Assembly: GCA_937892955.1 (NCBI GenBank)
Contig: CALBKH010000011.1
Location: 1-64,000 of the forward strand
Origin: an uncultured Alphaproteobacteria bacterium
Lineage (GTDB): Bacteria; Pseudomonadota; Alphaproteobacteria; Rhizobiales; Ancalomicrobiaceae
Length of the DNA stretch: 64,000 nt
Reading direction: 5' to 3'
The translations under genes and the position numbers were made by a program. The notes beneath the pieces are model-generated. The model saw only the letters and a list, made by a program, of their open reading frames with translations, was not told where the DNA came from and ran no database searches. Below are positions 54,612 through 64,000 of the stretch, one piece after another (position 1 is the first letter of the stretch; each line of letters opens with the position of its first letter).

Positions 54612-56611
54612 TCATCCCCTGCCCATCATCGCCTTCACCGCATCGACGATCTTCGCCGGGCTCGGGATCGAGGCGTCCTCGAGATGCTTGGCGTAGGGGA
54701 TCGGCACCTCTTCGCTGCACACCCGGCGGATCGGCGCGTCGAGATCGTAGAAACCGGCCTCGACCACCCGCATGGCGATCTCGGCCGCGAGGCTGCCGGT
54801 CTTCCATCCCTCGTCGACGATCGCCAGACGGTGGGTCTCGGCGACCGAGGCGAGGATGGTGGCGTCGTCGAGCGGACGCAGGGTGCGGAGATCGATCACC
54901 TCCGCGTCGATGCCGGCCTTGCTCAGCTCCTCGGCCGCGTCGAGCGTCTTGAAGAGTGAGCCGCCGTAGGTGACGAGGGTCACGTCCCTCCCCGGCCGGC
55001 GCACCGCGGCATGGTCGATGTCGACCGGTCCGGCGTTCACCGCCAGTCGGCCGACGCGGTTGTAGAGCATGACGTTCTCGAAGATCAGCACCGGATCGGG
55101 ATCCTGGAGCGCCGTCCACAGCATGCCGCGGGCGTCCTCGAGGGTGGCCGGCGCCAACACCCGGATGCCCGGGATGTGAGCGTACCAGCCCTCGAGACTG
55201 TGCGAATGCTGGGCCGCGAGCTGACGTCCGGCGCCGGTCGCCATGCGGATGACCACCGGCACGCCGAACTGGCCGTTCGACATGTGGCGCACCGTCGCCG
55301 CGGTGTTGAGGATCTGGTCGAGCGCCAGCATCGAGAAGTTGACGGTCATCACCTCGACGATCGGCCGCATCCCGGCCATCGCCGCGCCGATGCCGGCACC
55401 GGTGAAGCCCGATTCCGACAGCGGCGTGTCGCGGATCCGGTCCGGCCCGAAGTCGCCGTAGAGGCCCTTGGAGACGGCGTAGCAGCCGCCGTAGAGGCCG
55501 ACGTCTTCGCCCATCAGGAAGACGCGGTCGTCGCGCTTCAGGGCGTCGACGATGCCCTGCTTGACCGCTTCACGATAGGTCGTCTCGACCGTCTCGGCCG
55601 ACGGGGCGACGATCGCCGGGGCCGGTGGACGTTCGCCCGCCGTCACGTGGCGGGTGAGCCCGTCGAGCGGTTCGAAGGTGGCGGCCTCGGAGAAGGCGAC
55701 GGCCGCCTCGATCTCGGCGGCGATCTCCTGTTCGAGACGCTCGACGTCGCTCGGATGGACGAGACCGGTTTCGATCAGCCAATCGCGGAAGCGATGGATC
55801 GGTCCCTTCTTGCGCCACTCCTCGACTTCGCTCTTGTCGCGGTAGAGCTGGGCGTCGAACATCGAATGCGGCCGGAAGCGATAGGTGCGGCACTCGAGGA
55901 AGAACGGTTCTCCGTCGCGACGGATCGCCTCGACGGCGCGCAAGGCGGCGCGTTCGACCGCGACCACGTCCATGCCGTCGACCACCTCGGAGCGGATGGA
56001 ATAGCCCTCCGCCTTCTTGTGGATGTCGACCTCGGCCTCGGACCGCGACAGCGCCGTACCCATGGCGTAGCCGTTGTTCTCGCAGACGAAGAGCACCGGC
56101 AGATGCCACAGCGCCGCCAGATTGAGGCTCTCGTGGAACTCGCCCTCGGCGACCGCCCCTTCACCGAAGAAGCAGGCGGTGACCCGGTCCTCGTGCCGCA
56201 TCTTGTCGGCGAGGCCGAGGCCGACGGCGAGCGGCAGCCCGCCGCCGACGATGGCGTTGCCGCCGTAGAAGTTCTGCGCCGCCGAGAACAGATGCATCGA
56301 GCCGCCGCGGCCGCCGGAGCAGCCCTCGGCCTTGCCGTACATCTCCGCCATCACCTCGCCCATCGGCACGCCGCGCACCAGCGCGTGGCCGTGCTCGCGA
56401 TAGGTGCCGACCACGCGGTCCTTTTCGCCGAGGCAGCGCAGGATGCCGACCGCGATCGCCTCCTCACCGTCGTAGAGGTGGAGGAAACCGCGGATCTTCT
56501 CCTTGGTGTAGAGTTCGGCGCACTTGTCCTCGAAGCGGCGGATGCGGATCATCTGCCCGAGGAGATCGAGCGCATGCGCACGGTCGACGTGCGGCTTGAG
56601 GGACGCGTCGT

Positions 56612-56615
<4 letters not shown>
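54612..56615 (-). CDS. Fused E1 alpha-beta 2-oxoacid (pyruvate/acetoin-type) dehydrogenase
   Basis: 667 residues. The alpha part (about 1-320) has RRFEDKCAELYTKEKIRGFL, the ThDP motif FFGEGAVAEGEFHESLNLAA ending near CENNGYAMGT, and PHSMFD. The beta part (about 345-667) has GEDVGLYGGCYAVSKGL, DTPLSESGFTGAGIGAAMAG and RMATGAGRQLAAQHSHSLE. These subunits are normally separate proteins (AcoA/AcoB or PdhA/PdhB); here they are one chain. It decarboxylates a 2-oxo acid or acetoin and acylates the E2 lipoyl group. The start overlaps the acyl-CoA synthetase stop (ATGA). Confidence 0.9.
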
Positions 56616-58366
<1,751 letters not shown>

Positions 58367-58446
58367 GCCGTTCTCCTTCCCTGGTCATCGCGCCGGGTAG
58401 GCATGTCCGAACTGGAACTATTGTTGTTATTTCTGTCGGAATTGCC

Positions 58447-58460
58447 ATGACCCAGATCAA
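58447..58460. promoter_or_regulatory. FNR/FixK-like box upstream of the acs operon
   Basis: On the minus strand it reads TTGATCTGGGTCAT, nine of ten fixed positions of TTGAT-N4-(A/G)TCAA. Its centre is about 87 bases upstream of the acs start codon. A -10-like AACAAT lies near 58420-58425 on the minus strand, giving class II activator spacing. The match is seen; low-oxygen control is inference. Confidence 0.4.
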
Positions 58461-58512
58461 CGGCGACGTCACGACGACGCAATGACGTTCGCAGACGACA
58501 GTCGCGATGATG

Positions 58513-58526
58513 AATATCGTGATATT
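58513..58526. promoter_or_regulatory. AT-rich perfect palindrome upstream of the acs operon
   Basis: AATATC-GT-GATATT is a perfect inverted repeat in an AT-rich island about 150 bases upstream of the acs start. It is followed on the plus strand by TTTTTC. It could be a repressor operator, or a weak terminator for plus-strand transcription. The 58367-58636 gap holds nothing else recognisable besides the FNR-like box. Confidence 0.4.
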
Positions 58527-58636
58527 TTTCTTTGTTCTTCGATCGCGTTTTCTTGCGCCGCGACATGATCCGTCGGGCCACGCCCGGCCATGGCCCCGGG
58601 CGCGTCGCCGGTTGCCGAACCCTCGATGGGCGGCGG

Positions 58637-59755
58637 TCAGCGCGGGGCGGACAACCGCTTGCCCGATGCGGCGTCGAAGAGCTTGGCCTTGGCCATGTCG
58701 ACCTCGAAACGGAAGGCTTCGCCGACCGTCGCCGGGCTGTCCGGCTCGACCCGGGCGATCACCTCGGTGTCGCCGAAAGCGAAGACCAGCATGGTGTCGG
58801 GACCGGTCGGCTCGATGACCTCGACCCTCGCCTCGAAGACGAAGCGATCGGGGCCGGGCAGCCTGCTGCCGGCGGCGAAGATGGTCTCGGGGCGCAGGCC
58901 CAACACCACCTTCTGTCCCTCGGTCGCGGTGATCGCCGCCGCGTCCGCCGCCAGCGGGAAGCGGATCGGCCCGGCGCCGCCGTTCGCCACTTCGACACAG
59001 GGTGCGCCGTCGCGGCGGATGACGCCGGGCAGCATGTTCATCGGCGGCGAGCCCATGAAGCCGGCGACGAAGAGATCGACCGGTTCCTCGTAGATCGTCG
59101 CCGGATCGGCGAACTGGCGGATATGGCCGTTGTCCATCACCGCGATGCGGGAGGCGAGCGTCATCGCCTCGACCTGATCGTGGGTGACGTAGACCACCGT
59201 CTGGCCGAGCCGGAGGTGGAGTTTCTTGATCTCGGTGCGCATCTCGATGCGCAGCTTGGCGTCGAGGTTCGACAGCGGCTCGTCGAAGAGGAAGACGTCG
59301 GGCTTCCTGACCAGCGCCCGCCCCATGGCGACGCGTTGGCGCTGACCGCCGGAGAGCTGGCCGGGCTTGCGGGCCAGCAGGTGGTCGATGTGGAGGAGCT
59401 CGGAGACCTCCTTCAGCGCGTCGTCCTGGACCTCCTGCGGCACGCGGCGGGTGACCATGCCGAAGGTGATGTTGTCGCGCACCGTCTTGGTCGGATAGAG
59501 CGCGTAGGACTGGAACACCATGGCGATGTTGCGGTCCTTGGGCGGCACGTCGTCGACGACCTTGTCGCCGATGCGAATCGTGCCCGACGACAGCGTCTCG
59601 AGCCCGGCGACGAGGTTGAGCAGCGTCGACTTCCCACAGCCCGACGGACCGACGAGGACGACGAACTCGCCGTCGTCGAAGTCGAGCGACACGCCCTTGA
59701 TGACCTCGGTCGCACCGAACCGTTTCCACACGTCGCGGAGATGGATCGAAGCCAT
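58637..59755 (-). CDS. Sugar ABC importer ATPase (MalK/UgpC family)
   Basis: 372 residues. Walker A GPSGCGKSTLLNLVAGLE, Q-loop QSYALYPTKTV, signature LSGGQRQRVAMGRALV, Walker B VFLFDEPLSNLDAKLR and VYVTHDQVEAMT are all present. MGSPPMNMLPG starts the C-terminal regulatory TOBE region. It is the last gene of the leftward binding protein, permease, permease, ATPase operon and lies 4 bases after the second permease. It energises uptake of the sugar bound by the 61590 protein. Confidence 0.9.
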   Translation of the reverse strand: MASIHLRDVWKRFGATEVIKGVSLDFDDGEFVVLVGPSGCGKSTLLNLVAGLETLSSGTIRIGDKVVDDVPPKDRNIAMVFQSYALYPTKTVRDNITFGMVTRRVPQEVQDDALKEVSELLHIDHLLARKPGQLSGGQRQRVAMGRALVRKPDVFLFDEPLSNLDAKLRIEMRTEIKKLHLRLGQTVVYVTHDQVEAMTLASRIAVMDNGHIRQFADPATIYEEPVDLFVAGFMGSPPMNMLPGVIRRDGAPCVEVANGGAGPIRFPLAADAAAITATEGQKVVLGLRPETIFAAGSRLPGPDRFVFEARVEVIEPTGPDTMLVFAFGDTEVIARVEPDSPATVGEAFRFEVDMAKAKLFDAASGKRLSAPR

Positions 59756-59759
59756 GGGA

Positions 59760-60653
59760 TCATCCTTTCACCGCGCCGGCGGCGAGCCCGCGCACGAAGT
59801 ACTTGCCCGCCACGACATAGACGAGCAGCGTCGGCAACGCCGCGATCACCGCCGCCGCCATGTCGACGTTGTATTCCTTCACGCCGGTGGAGGTGGCGAC
59901 GAGATTGTTGAGCGCCACCGTCACCGGATTGCTGTCGCCGACGGTGAAGGCGACGCCGAACAGGAAGTCGTTCCAGATCTGGGTGAACTGCCAGATCACG
60001 GTGACGACGATCACCGGCGGCGCCATCGGCAGCATGATGCGGAAGAAGATCGAGAAGAACCCGGCGCCGTCGATCTTGGCGGCGTCGACGATGCCGTTCG
60101 ACACGCCGACGAAGAAGTTGCGGAAGAACAGCGTGGTGAAGGCGAGGCCGTAGACGGTGTGGACCAGCACCAGCCCGAGGACCGAGCCGGCGAGATCGAG
60201 GATGCCGAGCACCCGCGCCATCGGCAGGAGCACCACCTGGAAGGGGATGAAGGCGCCGAAGAGCATCAGCGCGAAGATCGTGTCCGCACCGGGAAAGCGC
60301 CATTTCGTCAGGGCGTAACCGGCGATCGCTCCCAAGAAGGTCGAGAGCGCCACCGCCGGGATCACCATGGCGACGGAGTTCCAGACATAGGGGGCGAGGC
60401 CGTCGCACCGCACGCCGACGCAGGCCGACGACCACGCCTTCCCCCAAGCGGCGAAGCTCGGCGCCTGCGGCAGGCCGAGGAGCGAGCCGGCACGGATCTC
60501 GTCGAGCGACTTGAGCGACGTCACCACCACCACCCACAGGGGCATCAGGTAGTAGACGCAGAAGAGCCCGAGCACGGTGAAGAGAACGATGCGCCCGACT
60601 TTCGCGCCGACGCCCTTGCGGCGGACGATGCCGGCGTTCGCGGAGGTGGTCAT
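59760..60653 (-). CDS. Sugar ABC importer permease (MalG type)
   Basis: 297 residues, six membrane segments. The EAA loop reads VDAAKIDGAGFFSIFFRIML. FGAFIPFQVVLLPMARVLGI and WNDFLFGVAFTVGDSNPVTV are typical of glucose/mannose permeases of the GtsC kind. The ATG at 60653 overlaps the preceding permease stop (ATGA). A loop with two Cys residues (SACVGVRCDG, about residues 79-88) on the periplasmic side could be disulphide-bonded. Confidence 0.88.
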   Translation of the reverse strand: MTTSANAGIVRRKGVGAKVGRIVLFTVLGLFCVYYLMPLWVVVVTSLKSLDEIRAGSLLGLPQAPSFAAWGKAWSSACVGVRCDGLAPYVWNSVAMVIPAVALSTFLGAIAGYALTKWRFPGADTIFALMLFGAFIPFQVVLLPMARVLGILDLAGSVLGLVLVHTVYGLAFTTLFFRNFFVGVSNGIVDAAKIDGAGFFSIFFRIMLPMAPPVIVVTVIWQFTQIWNDFLFGVAFTVGDSNPVTVALNNLVATSTGVKEYNVDMAAAVIAALPTLLVYVVAGKYFVRGLAAGAVKG

Positions 60654-61525
60654 CGGCCGGCCTCCCTCAGTTCCGAATAGAGGTAGGGCACGATGATCGC
60701 CAGGATGGTGACCAGCATCATCACCGCGCTCGCCGCGGCGGTGCCGAGTTCGCTGCGCTGGAAGGCGAAGGAATACATGAAGGTCGCCGGCACGTCGGTG
60801 GCGTAGCCGGGGCCGCCGCCGGTCAGCGCCACGACGAGGTCGTAGCTCTTGATGGCGAGATGGGCGAGCACGATGATCGCCGAGAAGAACACCGGCCGGA
60901 TCATCGGCAGGATGATCGAGGTGTAGGTGCGGATCGGCCCCGCTCCGTCGATCGCCGCGGCGCGCAACACCTCGTCGTCGACCGAGCGCAACCCGGCGAG
61001 GAACAGCGCCATGACGTAGCCGGACGACTGCCACACCCCGGCGATCACCACCGTGTAGATGGCCATCCGTGGATCGACCAGCCAGCCGAAATGGAAGTCC
61101 GTCCAACCCCATTGGTGGGCGAGATGCTCGAGCCCGAGGCCGGGGTTGAGGATCCACTTCCACGCCGTGCCGGTGACGATGAAGGAGAGCGCCATCGGGT
61201 AGAGGTAGATGGTGCGGATCGCCCCCTCGATGCGGATGCGCTGATCGAGGAGGATCGCCAGCAGGATGCCGACGACGATGCAGAAGCCGATGAACAGGAT
61301 CGAGAAGACGGCGAGATTGCCGAGCGCCACGTACCAGCGCGGCGTCGACCACAGCCTCTCGTATTGCTGCAGACCGGCGAACCCGTAGTCCGGCATGACT
61401 CCCGACCGGGTGAACGAGATCCACGTCGTCCAGGCGATGAAGCCGTAGACGAAGAACAGACTGACCGCGAACAGCGGCATCACCACGATCCGCGGCAGCC
61501 ACTTCTCGACGACGCGAGCGAACAT
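60650..61525 (-). CDS. Sugar ABC importer permease (MalF type)
   Basis: 291 residues, six membrane segments. The EAA loop is LRAAAIDGAGPIRTYTSIIL. The N-terminus VEKWLPRIVVMPLFAVSLFF and the C-terminal VALTGGGPGYATDVPATFMY are typical of the GtsB/MalF-like group. The ATG at 61525 follows GGGGAGG. It sits 64 bases after the binding-protein gene, separated by a hairpin. Confidence 0.88.
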   Translation of the reverse strand: MFARVVEKWLPRIVVMPLFAVSLFFVYGFIAWTTWISFTRSGVMPDYGFAGLQQYERLWSTPRWYVALGNLAVFSILFIGFCIVVGILLAILLDQRIRIEGAIRTIYLYPMALSFIVTGTAWKWILNPGLGLEHLAHQWGWTDFHFGWLVDPRMAIYTVVIAGVWQSSGYVMALFLAGLRSVDDEVLRAAAIDGAGPIRTYTSIILPMIRPVFFSAIIVLAHLAIKSYDLVVALTGGGPGYATDVPATFMYSFAFQRSELGTAAASAVMMLVTILAIIVPYLYSELREAGR

Positions 61526-61543
61526 CCCGGCGCCTCCCCTTGG

Positions 61544-61581
61544 GACCGCCGGGGGCGGAGGACCCGTCCCCGACGGCGGTC
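61544..61581 (-). terminator. Intercistronic hairpin after the sugar-binding-protein gene
   Basis: GACCGCCG (61544-61551) and CGGCGGTC (61574-61581) form an 8-bp perfect outer stem, and inner GGG and CGG steps extend it. There is no T run. This is the third importer operon in the window with a stem-loop directly after its binding-protein gene. Confidence 0.6.
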
Positions 61582-61589
61582 GGCGTCGA

Positions 61590-62855
61590 TCACTGCGCCC
61601 GCTTCACGGCGGCGGCCAGCGCGGCGGCGGCGTCCTTCGAACTCATGTCCGAGTTGAAGAAGTTGGTCACCACGTCGAGCACCTCGCCGCGCACGGTGCG
61701 CGGCACCGCCATCTCGTGGGCGAGGCTCGGCAGCAGGCTGCCCGCCTTGGTCGCGGCGGCGAGATCGGCGGCCGAGCGCTTGGCGCAGTCGTCGAAGTCG
61801 TCGAGCTTCACGTCGGTCCTCGCCGGGATCGACCCCTTGGCGAGGTTGAAGGTGCGCTGGAAGGCCGGCGACATGATCTCGCTCGCCAACACCTTCTGGC
61901 CTTCCGCACGACCCGGCTTCGGATCCTTGAAGAAGGTGAAGCTGTCGGCGTTCATGAGGAAGCCGGAGCCCGGAGGCGGCACGCACAGGAAGTCGACGCC
62001 GGGCTTCTTGCCGGCGGCGAGGAACTCGCCCTTGGCCCAGTCGCCCATGATCTGGAAGCCGGCCTGGCCGTTCATCACCATGGCGGTGGAGAGGTTCCAG
62101 TCACGACCCGGGAAGCTCTTGTCGACGTAGCCGCGCAGTTTGCGCAGCTGATCGAAGGCGGCGACCATGGTCGGACCGGAGAGCGAGGCCTGATCCATCT
62201 CGACCAGCGCCTTCTTGTAGAAGTCGGCGCCGCCGACCCCCAGCACCACCACTTCGAAGATCGTCGCGTCCTGCCACGGTTGGCCACCGTGGGCGAGCGG
62301 CGTGATGCCGGCCGCCTTCAGCTTGTCGGCGGTCTCGTTGAACTCGGCCCAGGTCGTCGGAACCTTGGCGCCGACCTTGGCGAGCACCGCCGGGTTGGCC
62401 CACATCCAGTTCACACGGTGGATGTTGACCGGGGCGGCGACGTACTTGCCCTGGTACTTCATGACGTCGGCGACCACCGGCGGCAGCACCGAGTCCCATT
62501 TCTCCTTGGCGGCGACGTCGTCGATGCTCTCGATGACGCCGAGCTTGGCCCATTCCTGGATGCCCGGCCCCTTGAGCTGCACCGCCGAGGGCGCGTTGCC
62601 GGCGATGACCCGGGCGCGCAGCGCCGTCATCGCAGCGTCACCGCCGCCACCGGCGATGGGCGAGTCGATCCAGGTGCCGCCCTGCGCCTCGAAGGTCTTC
62701 TTCAGCTCGCCGACGGCTTTCGCTTCACCACCCGAGGTCCACCAGTGCAGCACCTCGACGGTCCCGCCGGCCTGCGCCGACGGAACGCCACCGGCGACGA
62801 AGCCGACGATGGCCACCGAAAACAGAAGTCGACCGAATACCTTGCTGGTCTTCAT
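61590..62855 (-). CDS. Periplasmic sugar-binding protein (glucose/mannose type)
   Basis: 421 residues with a signal peptide (about 1-29, ending AQA-GG). The mature start TVEVLHWWTSGGEAKAVGEL and the motif AGGGGDAAMTALRARVIAGN are characteristic of GtsA/glucose-mannose binding proteins. NIHRVNWMWANPAVLAKVG and GQAGFQIMGDWAKGE follow. It captures the sugar for the two permeases and ATPase downstream. The ATG at 62855 follows a GGGAGA-type site. Glucose or mannose is the likely ligand on family grounds only. Confidence 0.9.
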   Translation of the reverse strand: MKTSKVFGRLLFSVAIVGFVAGGVPSAQAGGTVEVLHWWTSGGEAKAVGELKKTFEAQGGTWIDSPIAGGGGDAAMTALRARVIAGNAPSAVQLKGPGIQEWAKLGVIESIDDVAAKEKWDSVLPPVVADVMKYQGKYVAAPVNIHRVNWMWANPAVLAKVGAKVPTTWAEFNETADKLKAAGITPLAHGGQPWQDATIFEVVVLGVGGADFYKKALVEMDQASLSGPTMVAAFDQLRKLRGYVDKSFPGRDWNLSTAMVMNGQAGFQIMGDWAKGEFLAAGKKPGVDFLCVPPPGSGFLMNADSFTFFKDPKPGRAEGQKVLASEIMSPAFQRTFNLAKGSIPARTDVKLDDFDDCAKRSAADLAAATKAGSLLPSLAHEMAVPRTVRGEVLDVVTNFFNSDMSSKDAAAALAAAVKRAQ

Positions 62856-63399
62856 GACGTTCTCCCTCTTCGTTGTCGCGTCCTGTCACGCGTGCGAGCG
62901 TGCGGTCGTCTTTTCGAAGATCCCGACGGACGGCCGCGCACGAAGCGCCGGCCGGTGGGTCGATCGGTTCCGTCTACGATCGGATCTCACGGGAACGTCG
63001 GCCGTTCCTCCTCTCGCGAGCCGTGCATGCGCACTCCGACGTTCCGACTTCGTCGCTCGCCCGCCGATCGATGAAATTCCATCGCACGAGTATACAATCG
63101 CCGCATTGATCCCGATCAACTTCCGATGATCAACACCTTTCTCACGGCTTCCGGATGTCGGTCGATGAAATGAAATACATTGAAGAAAATACTTTCTCTT
63201 TACTCAAATTTTAGAATACATGTGATTTCAAATATGACGCCTCGCGGTCACATGATCACGGGCTCGTCGCGCACCATACCTTCGTGGCGCCGACGCACGA
63301 CATCGGCGCGCCATGACGGGGCCGCGCCGATCTCCGGGGCGGCGCCACGATCGGCCGGTCTTCGCGGCCCACGACCGCGGATGACCGCCTCGCGTTTCC
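62856..63399. other. Long gap upstream of the sugar importer
   Basis: 544 bases with no credible gene. An island at about 63120-63240 is strongly AT-rich against the local background (runs such as GAAGAAAATACTTTC). An FNR-type box lies at its edge. It should contain the sugar-operon promoter and the end of the phosphoribosyltransferase transcript. Small open frames here have no ribosome site or recognisable product. Confidence 0.45.
63106..63119. promoter_or_regulatory. Perfect FNR/FixK box
   Basis: TTGAT-CCCG-ATCAA matches every fixed position of the FNR/Anr/FixK consensus TTGAT-N4-ATCAA. It is 250 bases upstream of the sugar-binding-protein start (minus strand). If used as a class II site, the transcript would carry a leader of about 215 bases. 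It could also be a site of a different palindrome-binding regulator, such as a LacI-type protein. Confidence 0.5.
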
Positions 63400-64000
63400 T
63401 CACGTTTCCACCCGTGTCCCGTTCACCGGCGCATCGGCCGGATCGACCGGGAACCGCGCCAGCGCCTCGGCCACCGTCGCGTCGTCGACCTGGGTGAAGT
63501 CGATGTAGAAGAAGCCGATGGCACCGAAGGGTGTCGGAGTCTCGAGGCAGACGATCTCGTCGACCTCGCGCCGCAATTCGGCGATCGTCTCCGGCGGCGC
63601 CACCGGTACCGCCAGGACCAGCCGTTCCGGCCCGCGCTCGCGGATGGCGCGCAACGCCGCCTTCACCGTCGCGCCGGTGGCGATGCCGTCGTCGACGACG
63701 ATCACCACCCGCCCCTTCGGGTCCACCCGGCGGCGGTCGCCGAGGTAGAGCTTGCGCCGCCGTTCGATCTCGGCCAGTTCGCGATCGCGCACCCGGGCGA
63801 ACAGCACGTCGTCGATCGCCGCGAGGCGGATGATGTCCTCGTTGCGCACGGTGATCGGCTCGGCGCCGTCGACCACCGCCCCCATCGCCAGTTCCGGCTG
63901 ACCGGGGAGGCCGATCTTGCGGACGAGGACGAGATCGAGCGGAGCGGCGAGCGCCGAGGCGATCTCGGCCGCCACCGGCACGCCACCGCGCGGCAGGGCC
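63400..64000 (-). CDS. Phosphoribosyltransferase-family protein, 5' end outside the window
   Basis: About 200 residues are visible. The reading frame enters from the right edge as ALPRGGVPVAAEIASALAAP, the usual PRTase segment. The PRPP-binding loop is VVIVVDDGIATGATVKAALR. LVLAVPVAPPETIAELRREV and DEIVCLETPTPFGAIGFFY follow. This is the stand-alone PRTase type often found with stress or low-oxygen genes in alphaproteobacteria, frequently fused or adjacent to a dienelactone-hydrolase-like domain. A GTG at 63981 exists, but the conserved start continues past it, so the gene is truncated by the window. The substrate is unknown. Confidence 0.85.
   Translation of the reverse strand, partial: ALPRGGVPVAAEIASALAAPLDLVLVRKIGLPGQPELAMGAVVDGAEPITVRNEDIIRLAAIDDVLFARVRDRELAEIERRRKLYLGDRRRVDPKGRVVIVVDDGIATGATVKAALRAIRERGPERLVLAVPVAPPETIAELRREVDEIVCLETPTPFGAIGFFYIDFTQVDDATVAEALARFPVDPADAPVNGTRVET

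Noticed and set aside
63180..63497. Small open frame starting in the AT-rich island before the phosphoribosyltransferase end
   Set aside because: The first 20 residues look plausible (MKKILSLYSNF), but the frame then runs antisense into the phosphoribosyltransferase gene with Arg/Pro-rich sequence and lacks a ribosome site.

Overview
The window is high-GC chromosomal DNA (roughly 70% by eye) with Alphaproteobacteria-type genes, most likely order Hyphomicrobiales. Evidence: an RpiR-type inositol repressor with a GGAA-N6-TTCC operator, an IolC-DUF2090 fusion, rhizobial-style dispersed palindromic repeats, FNR/FixK-type boxes, and many GTG/TTG starts in ATGA/GTGA/TTGA overlaps. I cannot name a genus. 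No rRNA, tRNA, CRISPR array, insertion sequence or phage gene was seen. Most calls rest on recognised motifs and gene order; nothing was searched against a database.

Layout. (1) 1-8092: myo-inositol catabolism. iolC-iolD-iolE-iolB and the start of a Gfo/Idh/MocA dehydrogenase run leftward, iolG runs rightward, and an RpiR-type repressor closes the locus. (2) 8116-15546: an OmpR-type regulator, an Fe3+/organophosphate-type ABC importer with a fused double permease, and a hybrid histidine kinase. (3) 15781-18224: an AGE-family sugar epimerase/isomerase and an AEC transporter. (4) 18247-23687: a PepSY protein, response regulator and sensor kinase operon, divergent from a nine-CXXCH multiheme cytochrome. 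(5) 23876-24994: metA behind a long structured leader. (6) 25352-29710: a ugpBAEC glycerol-3-phosphate importer.

(7) 29714-52767 is the most interesting part: a composite envelope-lipid island. It holds a PlsC-type acyltransferase, two ACP/ketoacyl-synthase modules, a MaoC-type hotdog protein, a cyclic-peptide-type ABC exporter, a Stealth sugar-phosphate transferase, a DUF4833 protein, inositol-3-phosphate synthase, a 3-ketosphinganine-reductase-like SDR, a CDP-diglyceride-synthase-like protein, PgpA, an LptF/LptG-like pair without lptD, an IspD/TarI-like cytidylyltransferase, two CDP-alcohol phosphatidyltransferases, a Frag1/DRAM/Sfk1-like membrane protein, an FGGY kinase, a serine-palmitoyltransferase-like alpha-oxoamine synthase and a PimA-like glycosyltransferase. 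Together these could make and export an inositol- or polyol-phosphate-headed, possibly glycosylated, glycero- or sphingolipid. The product is inferred and is not proved by the sequence.

(8) 53065-58366: a tightly overlapped operon of acyl-CoA synthetase, fused E1 alpha-beta dehydrogenase, lipoyl E2 and a third ACP, possibly supplying acyl starters. (9) 58637-62855: a sugar ABC importer. (10) 63400-64000: the 3' part of a phosphoribosyltransferase. FNR/FixK-like boxes lie upstream of units 8 and 9.
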